Positions 41,193 to 52,971 of a stretch of 64,000 nt of DNA are shown in pieces (the first letter of the stretch is position 1; each line of letters begins with the position of its first letter). The translations under genes and the position numbers were made by a program. Below the pieces are notes generated by a model. That model did no database searches. It saw nothing but the letters and a program-made list of their open reading frames with translations, and had not been told where the DNA came from. Source of the stretch: Limnephilus marmoratus (taxonomy: Eukaryota > Arthropoda > Insecta > Trichoptera > Limnephilidae); contig OU862908.1 of assembly GCA_917880885.1 (NCBI GenBank), positions 55,139,819-55,203,818 of the forward strand, given 5' to 3'.

Positions 41193-42120
41193 GTAAGTAC
41201 CCAAGCTGTTTTCCCCCTTATTTGCGTGTGTTCGCAGTAAATTCACCGCGGAGATAAATAGCCCTTCCAGAGAGATTATAGAGACAGATTCCTCCTTTTT
41301 AGATATAACTGTTGTTGCTACCCTGAATTACTATGTATGCATTATTGTGATATTGTGTTTACGCAGGTGTTTTACCCAATATAACTGATGTTTACCCTGA
41401 TTACTGGTTTCACTGCCTTCTCCCAGCCCGTAGAAATTTGAGCTTTATTTCAGGAAAGACCCACACACGCCTCACAGATTCTACCACCCTGGTGGTGAGG
41501 GCCTCTCCCGCTCTGCTGACTAAAACCTGAGCTAAACCCCCATTTAGGTCCGCTAACAACTTGTTTCAAAATGTTATTCTTGTTAGATTTCTTACCACAA
41601 TGCACTAATTAAGGCAGTTATATAGTTTAGTTATATAAGTTAAGACTTTATTTTCGCCTTTTTTTAAGATTTTTTGTTTTTGGCGAAATTTGCTTAAATA
41701 TACAGCAACTAAGCCATTCGTCTTCAAAGTTTCGGTGACCACCATTGCGGGCTTTCTGCTTATCTCAAATAAAAAAAAATCAAACAGAATTTTAATCTAT
41801 GGATTATGAACTAGTTTTTTAACCCTCCGCCCGTCGCGCCTTTTTCGTAACGCGAGGTATCACGTGGGGTCGCTTAGCACCCCAAAAATAAATATGATTA
41901 AATTGTTGTTGTAGCATACATTCTGCATGTTATTTTAACTGATTACAGTCAGGTGATAATGATTGCTTTGAAATAAAAAGAAATATTAAAAATTAGTTAT
42001 TTATTTTCAATGCAAGAGCTTAAAAATCAACAAGGAACATTTTTTTGAAATTTTCAATCATATTTTTTAATAGAAAACTTTAAAAAAAAACCTAACCAAT
42101 TTCCATCAAACTTATAACTC
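41193..42120. other. Nothing recognised
   Basis: If the 41101 exon is real this would be intron. I see no clear acceptor-exon pair. A small hairpin, ccaccctggtgg, lies near 41488. Confidence 0.4.
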
Positions 42121-42265
42121 TTTGAGTTTGACACAGACTTATTATTATTACAACAAAAAAATCAACAAAATACAATAAAAAAAACATATAAACTTGATTT
42201 TTCATGGTATTTTGTTGATTTTTTTAGCCTCACGCCGAAACACAAGTCTGTATCTCACATCGCAC
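42121..42265. repeat. Inverted repeat, hairpin-forming
   Basis: Inner arms aaaaaatcaacaaaatac (42157) and gtattttgttgatttttt (42208) are a near-perfect match, and outer words acacagactta and acaagtctgt extend the symmetry. It may be a small MITE. Confidence 0.6.
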
Positions 42266-42994
42266 ATGCGCAAACTAAATTTTATCGGCGCTTGCGTCAA
42301 GTATAGTCCCTTTTAGGAAGCTACCTAAAGTAAGAAATCAGTGGGAACATTTAAAATGAACATAATTAGCATTTCTGTAAAACCTGGGCTTTTAAAGGAT
42401 GGTCCGATGCTCTGTAGTGAACCCGCTTGCACAGCGCGGTTGCAAACTGTGCGCCCTAAAGTTTAAGTTTAGACTTACGGAATTCAATACTTCGTTTGTG
42501 TGAAAGCACTATGAAACAATACATGATTAAAGACCCCACTTGACGGATCGAGGGTTAACTAAGATTATTCAAAAGTACTCATATTTAAATTTTTGGCATT
42601 TTGTTGAACACCAATCAAAACAAAACAAAAGCCTTCACAGGTTAGATTGACTGCCATAAGTAGTATTGACGTTGAAACAAGAAGCAAAAAACATCATGTG
42701 GAAAAAAAAAACTTTTGGATGAATGAAGTTTTTTTAGGTGTCTTATCCGATACTAAAATTTACTGAATGATTGCAATATTATCATTAAGACCTGCGATAT
42801 TTACAATGTAACATAACATGAGCTCGGGGATTTAGCAGAATTAATGCAGTGTAAATTCGATTAACGGATCAATGAACAGTCACTCAATGACTATCCAACA
42901 AGAAAGCAGATAATACAAAGAACCATGTTACCTATGTACACAAATATAAGTAAGGCACGTGGATACAGAAAGGATAAAGGTTAATAAAACAGCT
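42266..42994. other. Nothing recognised
   Basis: No supported feature. Confidence 0.4.
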
Positions 42995-43140
42995 TATTAA
43001 TGTCTTATGGGACCAATGAGACCATGGCATTCCCAATGGGGAAAATTTGTGAGACAAAATTACGTGGCGGAAAGGAAGAACGCTAGGAATTAAGTTGTAC
43101 TTAACATCTAAATACTGTTTAAGTTTCACATCCAGTCTAG
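42995..43140 (-). mobile_element. Very diverged SINE-B fragment
   Basis: The words gggaccaatgagaccatggc and attcccaatgggg follow the order of the SINE-B 3' half (ccagtgagactatggcatcc, ccaattgggg). Little else matches. Confidence 0.35.
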
Positions 43141-43291
43141 GAGCGTTTTTTCTGATCTTCCACTAATGACTTCTACTTGAAGTAAAATATTACGAAACTG
43201 CGCCCTAGAAATGAAATTTTATAATTTATTCATTTAAACAAAAAATTAAAAACTCAACATCTCATTTCTTTACATTTTTTTTAATGTTTAG

Positions 43292-43945
43292 ACCACACAA
43301 GAGTCCCAACTGTTCCCATCTGGAGCCAGTGAGACTATTGCATCCCCTAATTGGGTTATATTGTGAGGCTGAAGGTAGCGGGGAGAAGGATACGGGGTAA
43401 CTAGCTATTCAGATCTGGTCACTAAACACGGCTAAAGCCATTTGAAACAAGGTTTCAATACCAAAACGATAGGCGTACACCATAATGATAGTATCTTTCA
43501 CTTCAAACGTGCCTCAAATATTCTTAATATATAAAACAAAGTCGGGTTAACGCCATTTATAACTCAAAAACGGCTGGACCGATTTTTATGATCTTTGATT
43601 TGTTGGATTTGTCTCCGCCCCGAATAGCAGAATAGCTATTAAAACATTCACCAAAATTCACCAAAAAAAATTATGATGAAAATTCTTTTCCTCGTACATT
43701 TTGTATGGAACGAATTCTCATCTTTTGAAAGAGCTGTAGCAATATTGTGATAATAAGATAACCCAACAGTTATTGATTCTGAGGCGGTACGAAGTTTGCC
43801 GGGTAAGCTAGTATACTGTATGTATATTATTTTAAAAGGATATATTGTGAAATAGCACAAATAAACAAAATAAAAATTATTAAACCCGCAACCTTCGAAT
43901 TGCCTGTCAAGTAAGTCTGGCAATTCGAGTCCGTCATTGTGAATT
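43292..43945 (-). mobile_element. SINE-B copy split by a Helitron-like insertion
   Basis: Plus-strand order: accacacaagagtcccaact, gactattgcatcccctaatt, gctgaaggtagcgggg, ctagctattcagatctggtc, atagtatctttcacttc to about 43530. It resumes at about 43815 (ggatatattgtgaaatagca) and ends in the degraded tRNA-like head at 43875-43945. Confidence 0.7.
43530..43810 (+). mobile_element. Helitron-like element nested in SINE-B
   Basis: It contains tcgggttaacgccatttata, actcaaaaacggctggaccg and the terminus ggcggtacgaagtttgccgg followed by gtaagctagt. The CTAGT end and a GC-rich block just before it fit a Helitron 3' end. The SINE-B sequence is continuous on either side, giving the insertion edges. Confidence 0.6.
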
Positions 43946-44627
43946 AAAATATTTTTAAATTCTCGTATCAATTATAATCTAGTCTCCTTTCACTAAGCTG
44001 CTAATCTAGTCTCCTTTCACTAAGTAAGTCTGTTTATTATAATACATTTAACAACATAAAAGTTTTGCCATCATCTAACCTATTTTAAGGCATACAACGC
44101 AATATGCAAAAAAAGCAGCAGTAATATTTCCCTACTACAACTTTAACAATGCATGCAAAAAGGCGGTTTTCTGGCTTAAATTTACCAACAGCTTGAGTAT
44201 GTTTAATAATTAAAGCCACGCAGCCAATCGCCTAGCGCTCGTACATACAGTACACTGTTTGTACTTCGGGTACCGCATCAATAATAAATCTACATAATTT
44301 ACGGGTTTTGTGGAACGATTTCCCTTTGTATTTTGTGGAACGTTCGCGTCTGCACTATCTGGTTCGAAAGGAAAGTGCATTATACCTCAGTATTTGACTT
44401 CATGGGTTCAATGAAATTAATAGAGACATAATCGCATGCAAATAATAACGAATATGTTGAAGATTAGTAGAATGTTTAGATTATGTAAGATGATCACTAC
44501 CAGCATGCATTTATTAAGGGCCCGCAACCCGGATTTGTACCGATTTATTACATATTTCCCTTAAACACGGTAAGTTTTAAAGCTCTTAAAAAATATATGT
44601 TATTCTTGAAGATAATAACTAGACTTT
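43946..44627. other. Nothing recognised; short duplication
   Basis: The 26-base phrase ctagtctcctttcactaa(g) occurs twice at 43979 and 44006. No other feature. Confidence 0.45.
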
Positions 44628-44860
44628 GCCCGCGCCGAAATGCAAATTATATAAAATTCCCTCGATACAAAAAAATCGCAAAGTATGCTCCAAAAATTAT
44701 TATTAACACGTTTGTTTCAGTTATTTTCCAAGTTATATGTATTAAAAAATTCACAGTGTTTCTATAAATGCTGTTTAAGATAATGCCCGCGAGATTTTTG
44801 CTCTATTTTAAACGAGTCGTGTTTTATGAAACATTTTCGCAATTTTCGCATCGGTTTTGT
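44628..44860 (-). mobile_element. Helitron-like 3' end, minus strand
   Basis: The complement reads ggcgcgggcaaagtctagt, a CTAGT terminus preceded by the gcggg block seen at 29375. The other edge is undefined. Confidence 0.45.
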
Positions 44861-45016
44861 CGCTGTAAATGTTAGCGCTCTCCTCTAACATTCGTAATTT
44901 CGTATCTCTCCATCTTCTTCTTTTCGGGCCCGGTTGCAGAGCCTTAAAGACAAAATTTAGTTTGAAAGGGAAATGCATTGATCAGTTTGGCTTATTTTTC
45001 ATTAGCTCTTTCATTT

Positions 45017-45346
45017 ACAATTTGGGAGGCGGGATTGGGTACCGCCGCCCAGGGAACCTTTATTGGATAACCAACACCTCTGCCATAGGTCACCCCAAGT
45101 GGTTCGCTACGTTTGGTGATTTAATAGGGGTGCCCGGGTTCATGGGGTGAGGTGTGTCTGGGTCTTTGAGGTGGATGACCAGGACACACTGAACCCCAGA
45201 TTCCTACCTACCCCTTAAACCCTTCCCTTCCTAGAACTCTCCTCTCCTTCCTTTCCTTAAAAACCCTCCAGACGTCATCCCCAAAGATGACATAGACCCT
45301 GAGGGAAATTATTTTCCTAAGGACCTCCTGTGTGGAGCTCATGTAA
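45017..45346 (+). mobile_element. SINE-A copy, intermediate form
   Basis: Starts caatttgggaggcgggattg and keeps gtggttcgctacgtttggtg, ggtgcccgggttcatggggt, gatgaccaggacacactgaa, and the LINE-K-like end gaccctgagggaaattattt, cctgtgtggagctcatgtaa. Confidence 0.8.
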
Positions 45347-45349
45347 AAA

Positions 45350-45565
45350 AGCTCTACACTAGAGGCCCTGAGGAAAAAATCACTCAGGGCATATGTCATC
45401 TTTGGGGATGCTGTGTGAGGGGTATTTTTGGGGAAAGGAAGGAGAGGAAGTTCTGGGAAGGAAAAAGGTATGAGGTATGGGTAGGAATCTGGGAATCAGG
45501 AGTGACAGACGTATAAATCTATCCCTCCCACTGCGGTGCAAGAGTGGTAGGTTTGTCCGGCTGCT
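45350..45565 (-). mobile_element. SINE-A fragment in inverted orientation
   Basis: The 3' hairpin region and the following body (gatgctgtgtgaggggtatt, gaaaggaaggagaggaagtt, caggagtgacagacgtataa, ctgcggtgcaag) are reversed relative to 45017-45346. The two form a tail-to-tail pair a few bases apart. Confidence 0.65.
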
Positions 45566-45574
45566 AGGTTACAA

Positions 45575-45860
45575 ACAAAATCATCGAACACTTGTTTTCA
45601 ATGAAAAATGTAGCTGCCGATAATATTGGGAAAAAAAATTTCGAAGATAATATTAATTAATTCTGAAATTTGGAGTATGAGATTGACAAAAAAAAAACGT
45701 TTAAGGTTTCAGTAGCCGAATTGTTCCGGAGTTTGTCCCGGAAAGACAAGAGGTTCTGGGCTCGCGTTCCAGTTACGATCGTTTTCTTTTTATTTTTCTG
45801 TGTCTTGTTCTCTTTCTTTTTTCGTTTAGATTATTAGTGGTATCTTCTTCTTCAATGTTT
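45575..45860 (+). mobile_element. Element T, right half only
   Basis: Has the centre (ctaggttacaaac, atcgaacacttgtttt), the tRNA-like part (cagtagccgaattgttccgg, gaggttctgggctcg) and the tail (tctgtgtcttgttctctttc, ggtatcttcttcttcaat). The left arm is absent; SINE-A sequence directly abuts. Confidence 0.6.
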
Positions 45861-47282
45861 TATCATTTAATTATTATATTCATGTTATCATAATTTTGTG
45901 CAAAATACGAAATATAACACGTATTGATTTGTAGCATATAAATTTATGCAATATTGCCAATGCTATCAAAACTCTTAACAACGAAACTCCGTGTTGCTTC
46001 AGTTTGCTACATGTTGTTAATCACCATTGTAGTTTAGATGTAACATCGTCTGAAATTGCAACTGCACTTAGCACGGAGAAACCATAACATCATGTTAACC
46101 GCATTCCCAGGAAGGATCACGTATAGATTTCGTACAAATTACGTACGAGGATGTTGTACATTTTGTATGTTTAGAATTTAGGAATCGCATATCGATTCCT
46201 ATCAGTAACTTTACAAAGATAAGCATTAAACTGAGATACAGTTTTGCTTTTTCTGTATATTTATATTAGTCAGTACCGTGAAACATGGTTAGATACTTAA
46301 AAGTGTTTATTTATCTAGAAACGAAATCCAAAGGAAGGAAACTAGCAGTAAAACAAAAAGTTTTAGGATTTATTAGAGGTAAGAGTAACGCTTTGTGGAA
46401 ATTAAGTATTATGTTTATATTGAAAAATGTTCTTTTAACACGCAGCGTTTTCTTAATGTACAAATAAAAAAGTAACCTAAAGCTAAAATTTTAAAAGATA
46501 CAGCTAAATCATTTTAAAGAGACCTTTGGTTGTGTAGTGATGTACTGAGTGGACCAATAAATAATTTCGGTTTTGTTGGTAAACTGAAGATTGAAACAAA
46601 AAAGCATAAAAAGACATCAGTGAATTGGATCGCGAGTCTGAATTAACTGAGTTGATAAACGTTTTTAAGCCCCCAGTATCTTTGGGCATTTGTAGGGAAG
46701 AGAAGACCATGGGCGAAAGTTCCAAACAAGTTCGATGTTTGCTAAAAATATTTTTATCCAATTAAATGTTTATTTAAAATACCAAAAGGTTTTCATATAG
46801 TACCGCGCGCAAGACTAAGGGTTTGCGAAATTTTATATTGTCCCACGTTTGCTTTAGGTTAATTATGTTTGTTTAATACTGCTGGAGTATCACTAGCAGT
46901 ATTTTTTCGCCAAGTCATGCATTTTGAAGTGGTGCATTTTTTCCAGAACACATAGTTAGCTCTTTGTAGTGGTCCCGTACATGTATGTTCACATTCCGAA
47001 TCACGTACGAAAAGTTCAGCTATTTTACTCAGTTTCACAACACTTTATTAATAATATAATAAGGAGATATTTTACTAGCAAAGAAGACCAGTAAAGATAT
47101 TCCATGCATTGAAATAGTCGCTGCAATTCTGAATAACATTAAACAGTTAATATGAAGTACATTGAAATGGAGGTTATTGTAGAGAACTCCGTTGATAGAG
47201 TACGGGATGCGGTGGTCGCTAATAAAAAAAATTGTGAAAAGAATACGGGCTAGCAAATCCCAATATTGCGCTGATATCAATT
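45861..47282. other. Nothing recognised
   Basis: Several short open frames on both strands (46285-46467 plus, 46504-46761 minus) without family motifs. Confidence 0.4.
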
Positions 47283-47510
47283 TTGGTGCATAGAAGTGAG
47301 GCCTAGAATTGTCAGAGGAAAAATGGAAGATAATTGAAGGTATGAGATTCCTGAGGCGTTTGTATATTCTGGTAAAATCTTCATTAATAAATCTTCATGC
47401 ATATCTTGGTGCATAGAAGTGAGGCCTAGAATTGGCAGAGTAAGAAGGGAAGATAATTGAAGGTATGAGATTCCTGAGGCGTTTGTATAATCTGGTAAAA
47501 TCTTCTATGG
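47283..47510. repeat. Tandem duplication, period 123 bp
   Basis: The block ttggtgcatagaagtgaggc...gtatgagattcctgaggcgt...tctggtaaaatcttc occurs at 47283 and again at 47406 with about 7 differences by eye. Low divergence indicates a recent event. Confidence 0.85.
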
Positions 47511-47555
47511 GTGGTATTTATTGTTTGAATAACTAACCGGAGTCCCAGATGCTCC

Positions 47556-47640
47556 CAGTGTCGGATTAGCCCATAAGCAAATTAAGCAATTGCTTAGGGC
47601 ATCACGTCTTGGGGGCACCAAAAACAGTACAAAAATATAT
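47556..47640 (+). mobile_element. hAT-like terminus
   Basis: The start cagtgtcggattagcccata then agcaattgcttagggcatca and gtcttgggggcacc resembles a widespread hAT inverted end (cagtggcggat...). The partner end was not found. Confidence 0.45.
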
Positions 47641-48378
47641 ATTTGATAGCACATGAAAGGTAAGGCTGTTTAAAAAACCGTGCGTTATAAATTGACTAGA
47701 GTCATACGTTGACGTTCGGGGTCATAACCCCACTCCCGATCAAATTATGTGCCCCGATCAAACTTCAAAATACAGTCAGCATTGTAGAAATTTAGTAAAC
47801 ACATATCCACAAGACCTCAATAGCGATTTAGGAACCGAAAATCAACCGAATCATTTATGTGTCATAAAAATAATTAAGTTCCAATAAATTGCATCGCACA
47901 AGTTCACATCAAACCCATGCACAATTGTACAAAATAATTCACGATGATGAAATTGAATCAGCGTTCCCTAATGTGGACACAGCCCTGCGGATATTTGTAT
48001 GTCTGATGATATCAAAGTGCTAGCGGAACTGTAATTTTTTAAACGAAAAGTAATTAAAAATTACAAAAGAACGACGATACTGCAAGAAAAGCTCGATGCT
48101 TTATCAATATTATAATATATAGTCAGATATACTAAAAACGTTGGACTTAAAAACTATTTTCCGCGAATTTAACGCCCGAAAAAATCGCAAGTCGCATTTC
48201 AATATATAAATTTTTTAAATACTTTGGTTTTTATTGTATGTAATAACCTACTCCACGTATCTCTTTCCTTCTTCATACATATTTTAAGTTGCGTAGTGAT
48301 CTATCTTGCTGTATTAAATACTTAATTTTTTTAAAGATCGATACTGGTTTACTTATTGCTTAAGGCATCAAGTAGACT
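47641..48378. other. Nothing recognised
   Basis: Possibly the interior of the hAT-like element, but no transposase motif is visible. Confidence 0.35.
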
Positions 48379-48722
48379 TAATAGGGCACTGGCTGCTCCC
48401 AACCGTCTGGAACCAGTGATACTATGGCTTCCCCAATTGGGGAATGTTTTGAGGCTGAAGTTGTGCGTGTGAATGTGCTGATTATTTAGATCTGGTCACC
48501 AAACTGGTCTAAAGCCATTTCAAGCAACGTTTCGGTTCTGCATTGTGGACTTCCTCCAGGGCGATACAGATTATATCTAACACACTGAACGTACCGCAAA
48601 TAACCTTTATTATATTATTTAAAATGGATAAATGGTGAGAGAAAAAAATTAACTTGGTATTAGAACCCGCGACCTCGAAATTCGTAGCCGAGTGTGGAAA
48701 CCGCCTAATCACAGAGGCCGTC
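48379..48722 (-). mobile_element. SINE-B copy, near full length
   Basis: Plus-strand order: ggctgctcccaaccgtctgg, actatggcttccccaattgg, gatctggtcaccaaactggt, cagggcgatacag, then the head (minus-strand B-box-like gcgggttctaatacc) at 48655-48722. The tail region is shortened. Confidence 0.75.
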
Positions 48723-49076
48723 ATTATTTTTTTTTTAAATTACTGAGGTTAAATAATGAATGTTTAGACATGTGGATTTTTTTTATAAAGCGTCTGCGTA
48801 TAAGACGGCAAAGTGAATCGTAGAAGATAATACATTTTATACACCAGTATAACGAGAAAGTGAACGGTAAAAAATGTCGGGACGCCCGAGGAGGACATGG
48901 AATTAAGGACAATCAATTGATTCTAATACTTAGTCGGATCGTGTCAAGAGTCAGAATAAAAGAAGAGTGAGTATGCGATGCAATATGAATATGAATATGA
49001 AGCAAGGAGTATAGGTCAACACCACGGACATATGAATATATCTGGACCTGCCCTAAGTGATAAAAAACGTATTATT
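48723..49076. other. Nothing recognised
   Basis: Contains an atgaat/atatga run near 48985 only. Confidence 0.4.
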
Positions 49077-49140
49077 TCCCCCTCCACATGGAGCCGGCTG
49101 GAGCTTCTCCTTAGAGCCGGCTCTCTCCATGGGGAGGGGA
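49077..49140. repeat. GC-rich hairpin
   Basis: Left arm tccccctccacatggag then ccggct, right arm agccggctctctccatgggg then agggg. The arms pair over about 24 positions with two small interruptions around a 15-base loop. It stands out as GC-rich in AT-rich flanks. Confidence 0.7.
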
Positions 49141-50174
49141 TAGAGCCTCACTTGAATCTAAAATGTGTGACGTCATCATTCTTGCCGTGAACAGCGCGAA
49201 GCTAACATCCATACATCCATCCAAATAACACGCCAAAACGGTAGCTTGTGCTATACAATATACCTACATATCAATGTGCACATAGCGAATGTGGGCGGTT
49301 CTCCAGTGTGCTCGTCGCTGATTACAGGGGTAAGTAAATTATGAAACATTTGTAAAAGTGTTTTAACTAAACACGGCAACAAAATATTGCTATGTGTATT
49401 GGGGCGAGTCTTTTTGGGCGAGCATTTGGCCTTAGCAAATATGTTATTAACGTGGCAAGCAATTCGCGCTCCCATGTAAAAAGGTCTATTCATTCAAAGC
49501 AGATTTTGCTTTTAAGAACTAAATAGTGATATTGTAATGCGAGATGCCTATATACTGTCAGATTTATTGTTTAACGAATCACAGTCATCTTCCTCTCTTC
49601 GCCCCCCATAGTTTGGTTTTACCCCTCGTCTGTATCTTGTGGTCTATCGAATTCTGATGTCTATGGTCAACACAGAATTATGTGGCGGTCCATCATTTCA
49701 GAGTACCTCTACGGAGAAATGGAGTGTTGGTTAATAAGTATTTTTTAATCTTTCAATCGAGCGAACTAACTTAATTAAGAAATCTGTATTGATTACTAAA
49801 GTTATTGCTGTTGATTACTTTAGTTTGACTCAATCATGTGGAAGCTTTATACAACCACATTGTGGATGTATAAAAACTTAATTCGTTTACCTTAAACGAT
49901 TTAATTACGGTTGCAACCGTTACACGTCGGAAGCGTGTTAATCAATTTTGTGTGCACGTTTCACAAAGCGAGAGCGCTTTGGGCGAATAATCAATTTTAT
50001 TCGGTGAGTTCAACTCATCGAAATCGAGTTTGATTCATAACTAGCCTCACGGAGGTTTAGCAGTTAATAAATTAAATCATATTAGCTCATTCGATTTACG
50101 TAAAAAAATTTAATATATTATTTATACACACTGGATTATCTTACGGATATCGTCGATTACATTAAGCGTAAATT
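49141..50174. other. Nothing recognised
   Basis: Low repeat content; 49880-50060 has several CG dinucleotides (ggttgcaaccgttacacgtc, aagcgagagcgctttgggcg), perhaps single-copy. No exon or motif could be supported. Confidence 0.35.
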
Positions 50175-50290
50175 GGAACTCATTGTGTGAAAAATTCAAT
50201 AAAGCAATAAAGTTCCTACTATTATTACTATTTTAACTGTCATTTTTAAAACTGAGACTGATTTTACAAGAATTTAGACTATCCTGTGGT
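50175..50290 (-). repeat. Repeat D copy
   Basis: Minus strand: cagtctcagttttaaaaatg, then a T/A-rich link, then gtaggaactttattgcttta and caatgagttccaattta. Same order as at 20344-20600. Confidence 0.5.
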
Positions 50291-50323
50291 TTTTTACGGG
50301 TCTGCGTTAGTATTTATACCGAC

Positions 50324-50632
50324 ATGGAGAAAATTATGCACTTGCCCCAACAGGAAAATCATGATATTGTGTTACCACAACTGCGGTTTTGCAGACCAGT
50401 AAACTCATCACAAATGTCAGCGGTAGATACTGAACTACAGGTGGAAAATCATGAACACGGACCTTCTGAACATATTATTATCCTACTTTTGAATGTAGCT
50501 ATAACTTTGTGGTTATCCATTATAGATAAATTAAACAATTTAACTTTGTTTGAACCACTTTTATATTTGAGTAAATCCGACCGGTTTCGACGGCTAGAAC
50601 GACTAGAACGGTTAGAACGACCAGAATTTTAA
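50324..50632 (+). CDS. Hypothetical 102-residue open frame
   Basis: ATG in context gacatgg. The N-terminal half is polar (MEKIMHLPQQENHDIV), followed by a hydrophobic stretch (IIILLLNVAITLWLSII, about residues 51-67) that could be a membrane segment. The end is basic and repetitive, RRLERLERLERPEF, from a 9-base tandem repeat. No transposon motif covers it and no family is recognised. It may be chance in this sequence, and codon usage alone does not decide. Confidence 0.25.
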   Translation: MEKIMHLPQQENHDIVLPQLRFCRPVNSSQMSAVDTELQVENHEHGPSEHIIILLLNVAITLWLSIIDKLNNLTLFEPLLYLSKSDRFRRLERLERLERPEF

Positions 50633-50639
50633 ATTTTGT

Positions 50640-51610
50640 ATTGTTTTTAGCAACTAATTACAATAATTCTAGACACATTATCCAAACAGTAAAATTGTTT
50701 TGATAGTAGATAAATACTTATAATTACATATCACCGAACTTACAACTTATTGTTTTTTACATTCACATTGTAATTTAAGAACTTAAATATAGCATTAAAA
50801 AATGTACACTACTCTTCCAGACACAAGCTAACGCTTCCATGGAAGAGTGGTATTAACATATTTGAATATGAACATGTAAGCAAATTAATACATCATCTAA
50901 ATCTACATTATATTTTATATGCTAAAAAATAATAAATAAAAAATAAAAAAAATTAAAAAAAAAAATGGTTTCGCACAAATGGTTAAATTACATCATTTAG
51001 ATGCTGATCGAAAAGCTTAGCTCTAAATTGTGGTTAACTTAGATTTGATAAAAATTATCAATTTAAATCTTGGGTTAAGAGGAAAAGAGGTCGGTATATC
51101 GGATTCTTATTGGAGTTAAAATTGTCTGGTTTGAACGCCATCAACAGACGTTCAGTATACAAACTAGACTTTTTTTTTAAAGGCAGATCGTACAGACATA
51201 GTATTTTAGAAGAGTATTTTCTTCATATACAGATTGTAAAAAAATCTTAAAAATTGGTCCAATGTTGGAGGATAAAAAATGAGGAATTGAAAACATCGAT
51301 TTTGATGATTTTATTTAGGAATAATCAGCCTGGTGTGCAATTATCCTTTTAGCCATATCACTATGTATTCTGGGGATTAACAGCGACTGAGAAGTACCTA
51401 AATCAGATACCTAAATTTTCTGAATACCTAAGCTACATAATTATTTAAGAATAATGATATTGTCGCCTATCTAATGTGTGTAGTAAAAATATTTTTTCAG
51501 CATTTGTTTACGCCAAGAATCTGAAATCTGAGCGATTTACAAATTTAATACAGGTACTTCTAGCTTTAATCCCCAATCTGCAATCTATATAATAAAGTTG
51601 GCCTAATTCA
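50640..51610. other. Nothing recognised
   Basis: AT-rich; words tcttccagacacaagc/gcttccatggaaga near 50812-50845 make a weak hairpin. Confidence 0.4.
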
Positions 51611-51614
51611 GGCC

Positions 51615-52355
51615 TCCATTGATATGCTTGGTGTAACCATAACAGCTCAGGTATCGGGCTCCATCGAAGCCAGAGTTAAATTAGCCTCCCAAAAACTAGG
51701 TGTGCAGTACAGAGGCCGCAGAAACTTTAATAGTACACAACTGCTAACCCTGTATAAATTGCAAGTGCGCCCCACGGTTAAATTTGGCAGCCACCTCTGG
51801 TCTGGAGCTCCAAAATTTCTGAAAAATACCCTCGACTCTGTGCTGAAACGGGTGGTCCGTTTGAAAGATTCTCCCACCTTAACGAACGGATTGCAATCTT
51901 TAGAGCACAGGCGCCGGGTGGGAATACTATCCCTGTTCTACCGGTATTTCAATAGAAGATGATCTGAGGAACTAGCGTCATTGATCCCTTCGACACTGGT
52001 GCGTAGTCGGGAAACACGCCAAACGCGCGCCTAACATGTGTACACGGGTGAGATTTGTCGCATGAGAACAGGTCGCTTTTTCGAGTCGCTTTTGAGTTCA
52101 ACACCTCGGCTGTGGAACGCTTTGCCGGCCTCTGTGTTTCCTCCCTCCTATAATATGGGTATCTTCAAGACCAATGTTCATTCCTTCCTCTCCTCAAAAA
52201 GACTCTCCACACAGCATCCCAGATGAAATTAGGCCCTGAGGGAAATTATTTTCCTCTTTCGAGTTAATATAAAAAAAAACCTTTACTTTGCAAGGCGGAA
52301 GAGGATAGAAAAATAATTTTCCTCACGGCCTTCTATGTGAAGTTAATGTAAAAAA
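51615..52355 (+). pseudogene. LINE-K 3' end, C-terminal ORF2
   Basis: The plus frame reads MLGVTITAQVSGSIEARVKL, SQKLGVQYRGRRNFNSTQLL, TLYKLQVRPTVKFGSHLWSG, LEHRRRVGILSLFYRYFNRR, a stop, then in another frame CRMRTGRFFESLLSSTPRL, WNALPASVFPPSYNMGIFK. These are conserved post-RT motifs of CR1/Jockey-group LINEs. The 3' UTR has ggccctgagggaaattattt and an A-run, then a second partial tail to 52355. Two frame breaks and the missing RT core make it dead. Confidence 0.8.
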
Positions 52356-52741
52356 ATCGAAAAGTATCGAAAATATTTACACATTTCAAACTCAGGTTTG
52401 TGGAAGGAAAAAAAGAAATGCAAAAAGGTTCCGCCCAGCAAAAGTAATCTCAAGATAGCAGACGGAGTAAAAAAATATGAATTTCTTCCAAAAATAAAGC
52501 ACAATAAAACTTTTTGTTTGGGAAAATACCAAAACCGTAAAAAACACGCCAATGCTATGGAACCCTCTCAAAAATGGATGCAGCTGTTATAAAAGATTAA
52601 AGGGGATTTTTTTCCTTTTCTTTTGCCTAAATTGTGTGCTTGTTTATTTTAAAACCCCAGAACAAATATAATATCGGAGACTTAACTTTTAAGAAGCATT
52701 TTTCATGTGGAAATGTTATTTCAAAGTTTTCGAACAATGCG
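52356..52741. other. Nothing recognised
   Basis: Short incidental open frames only. Confidence 0.4.
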
Positions 52742-52887
52742 TTTAAAAAATATTACAAGATGTGTTTATGTATTTAAAAAATATTACAAGATGTGTTTAT
52801 GTATTTAAAAAATATTACAAGATGTGTTTATGTATTTAAAAAATATTACAAGATGTGTTTAGTATTTAAAAAATATTACAAAATAAC
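52742..52887. repeat. 31-bp minisatellite, about 4.6 units
   Basis: The unit tttaaaaaatattacaagat + gtgtttatgta repeats at 52742, 52773, 52804, 52835 and 52865 almost without change; the last unit is one base shorter at its junction and breaks off in ataac. Confidence 0.95.
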
Positions 52888-52971
52888 ATAAAGCTAATAA
52901 AATGTTTTACCAATATCGGAAATATTTTATTTCGATGGAGAAAAAGTCTAAAGTTCCACGTCTTGGAAGGG

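Noticed and set aside
40962..41246. 94-residue minus-strand frame over the GC-rich island
   Set aside because: GC-rich DNA loses stop codons by chance and no motif is present; the plus-strand reading with a splice donor is preferred, though weakly.
52742..52887. Regular repeats as a CRISPR array
   Set aside because: Units are contiguous without unique spacers, and the context is a eukaryotic genome.
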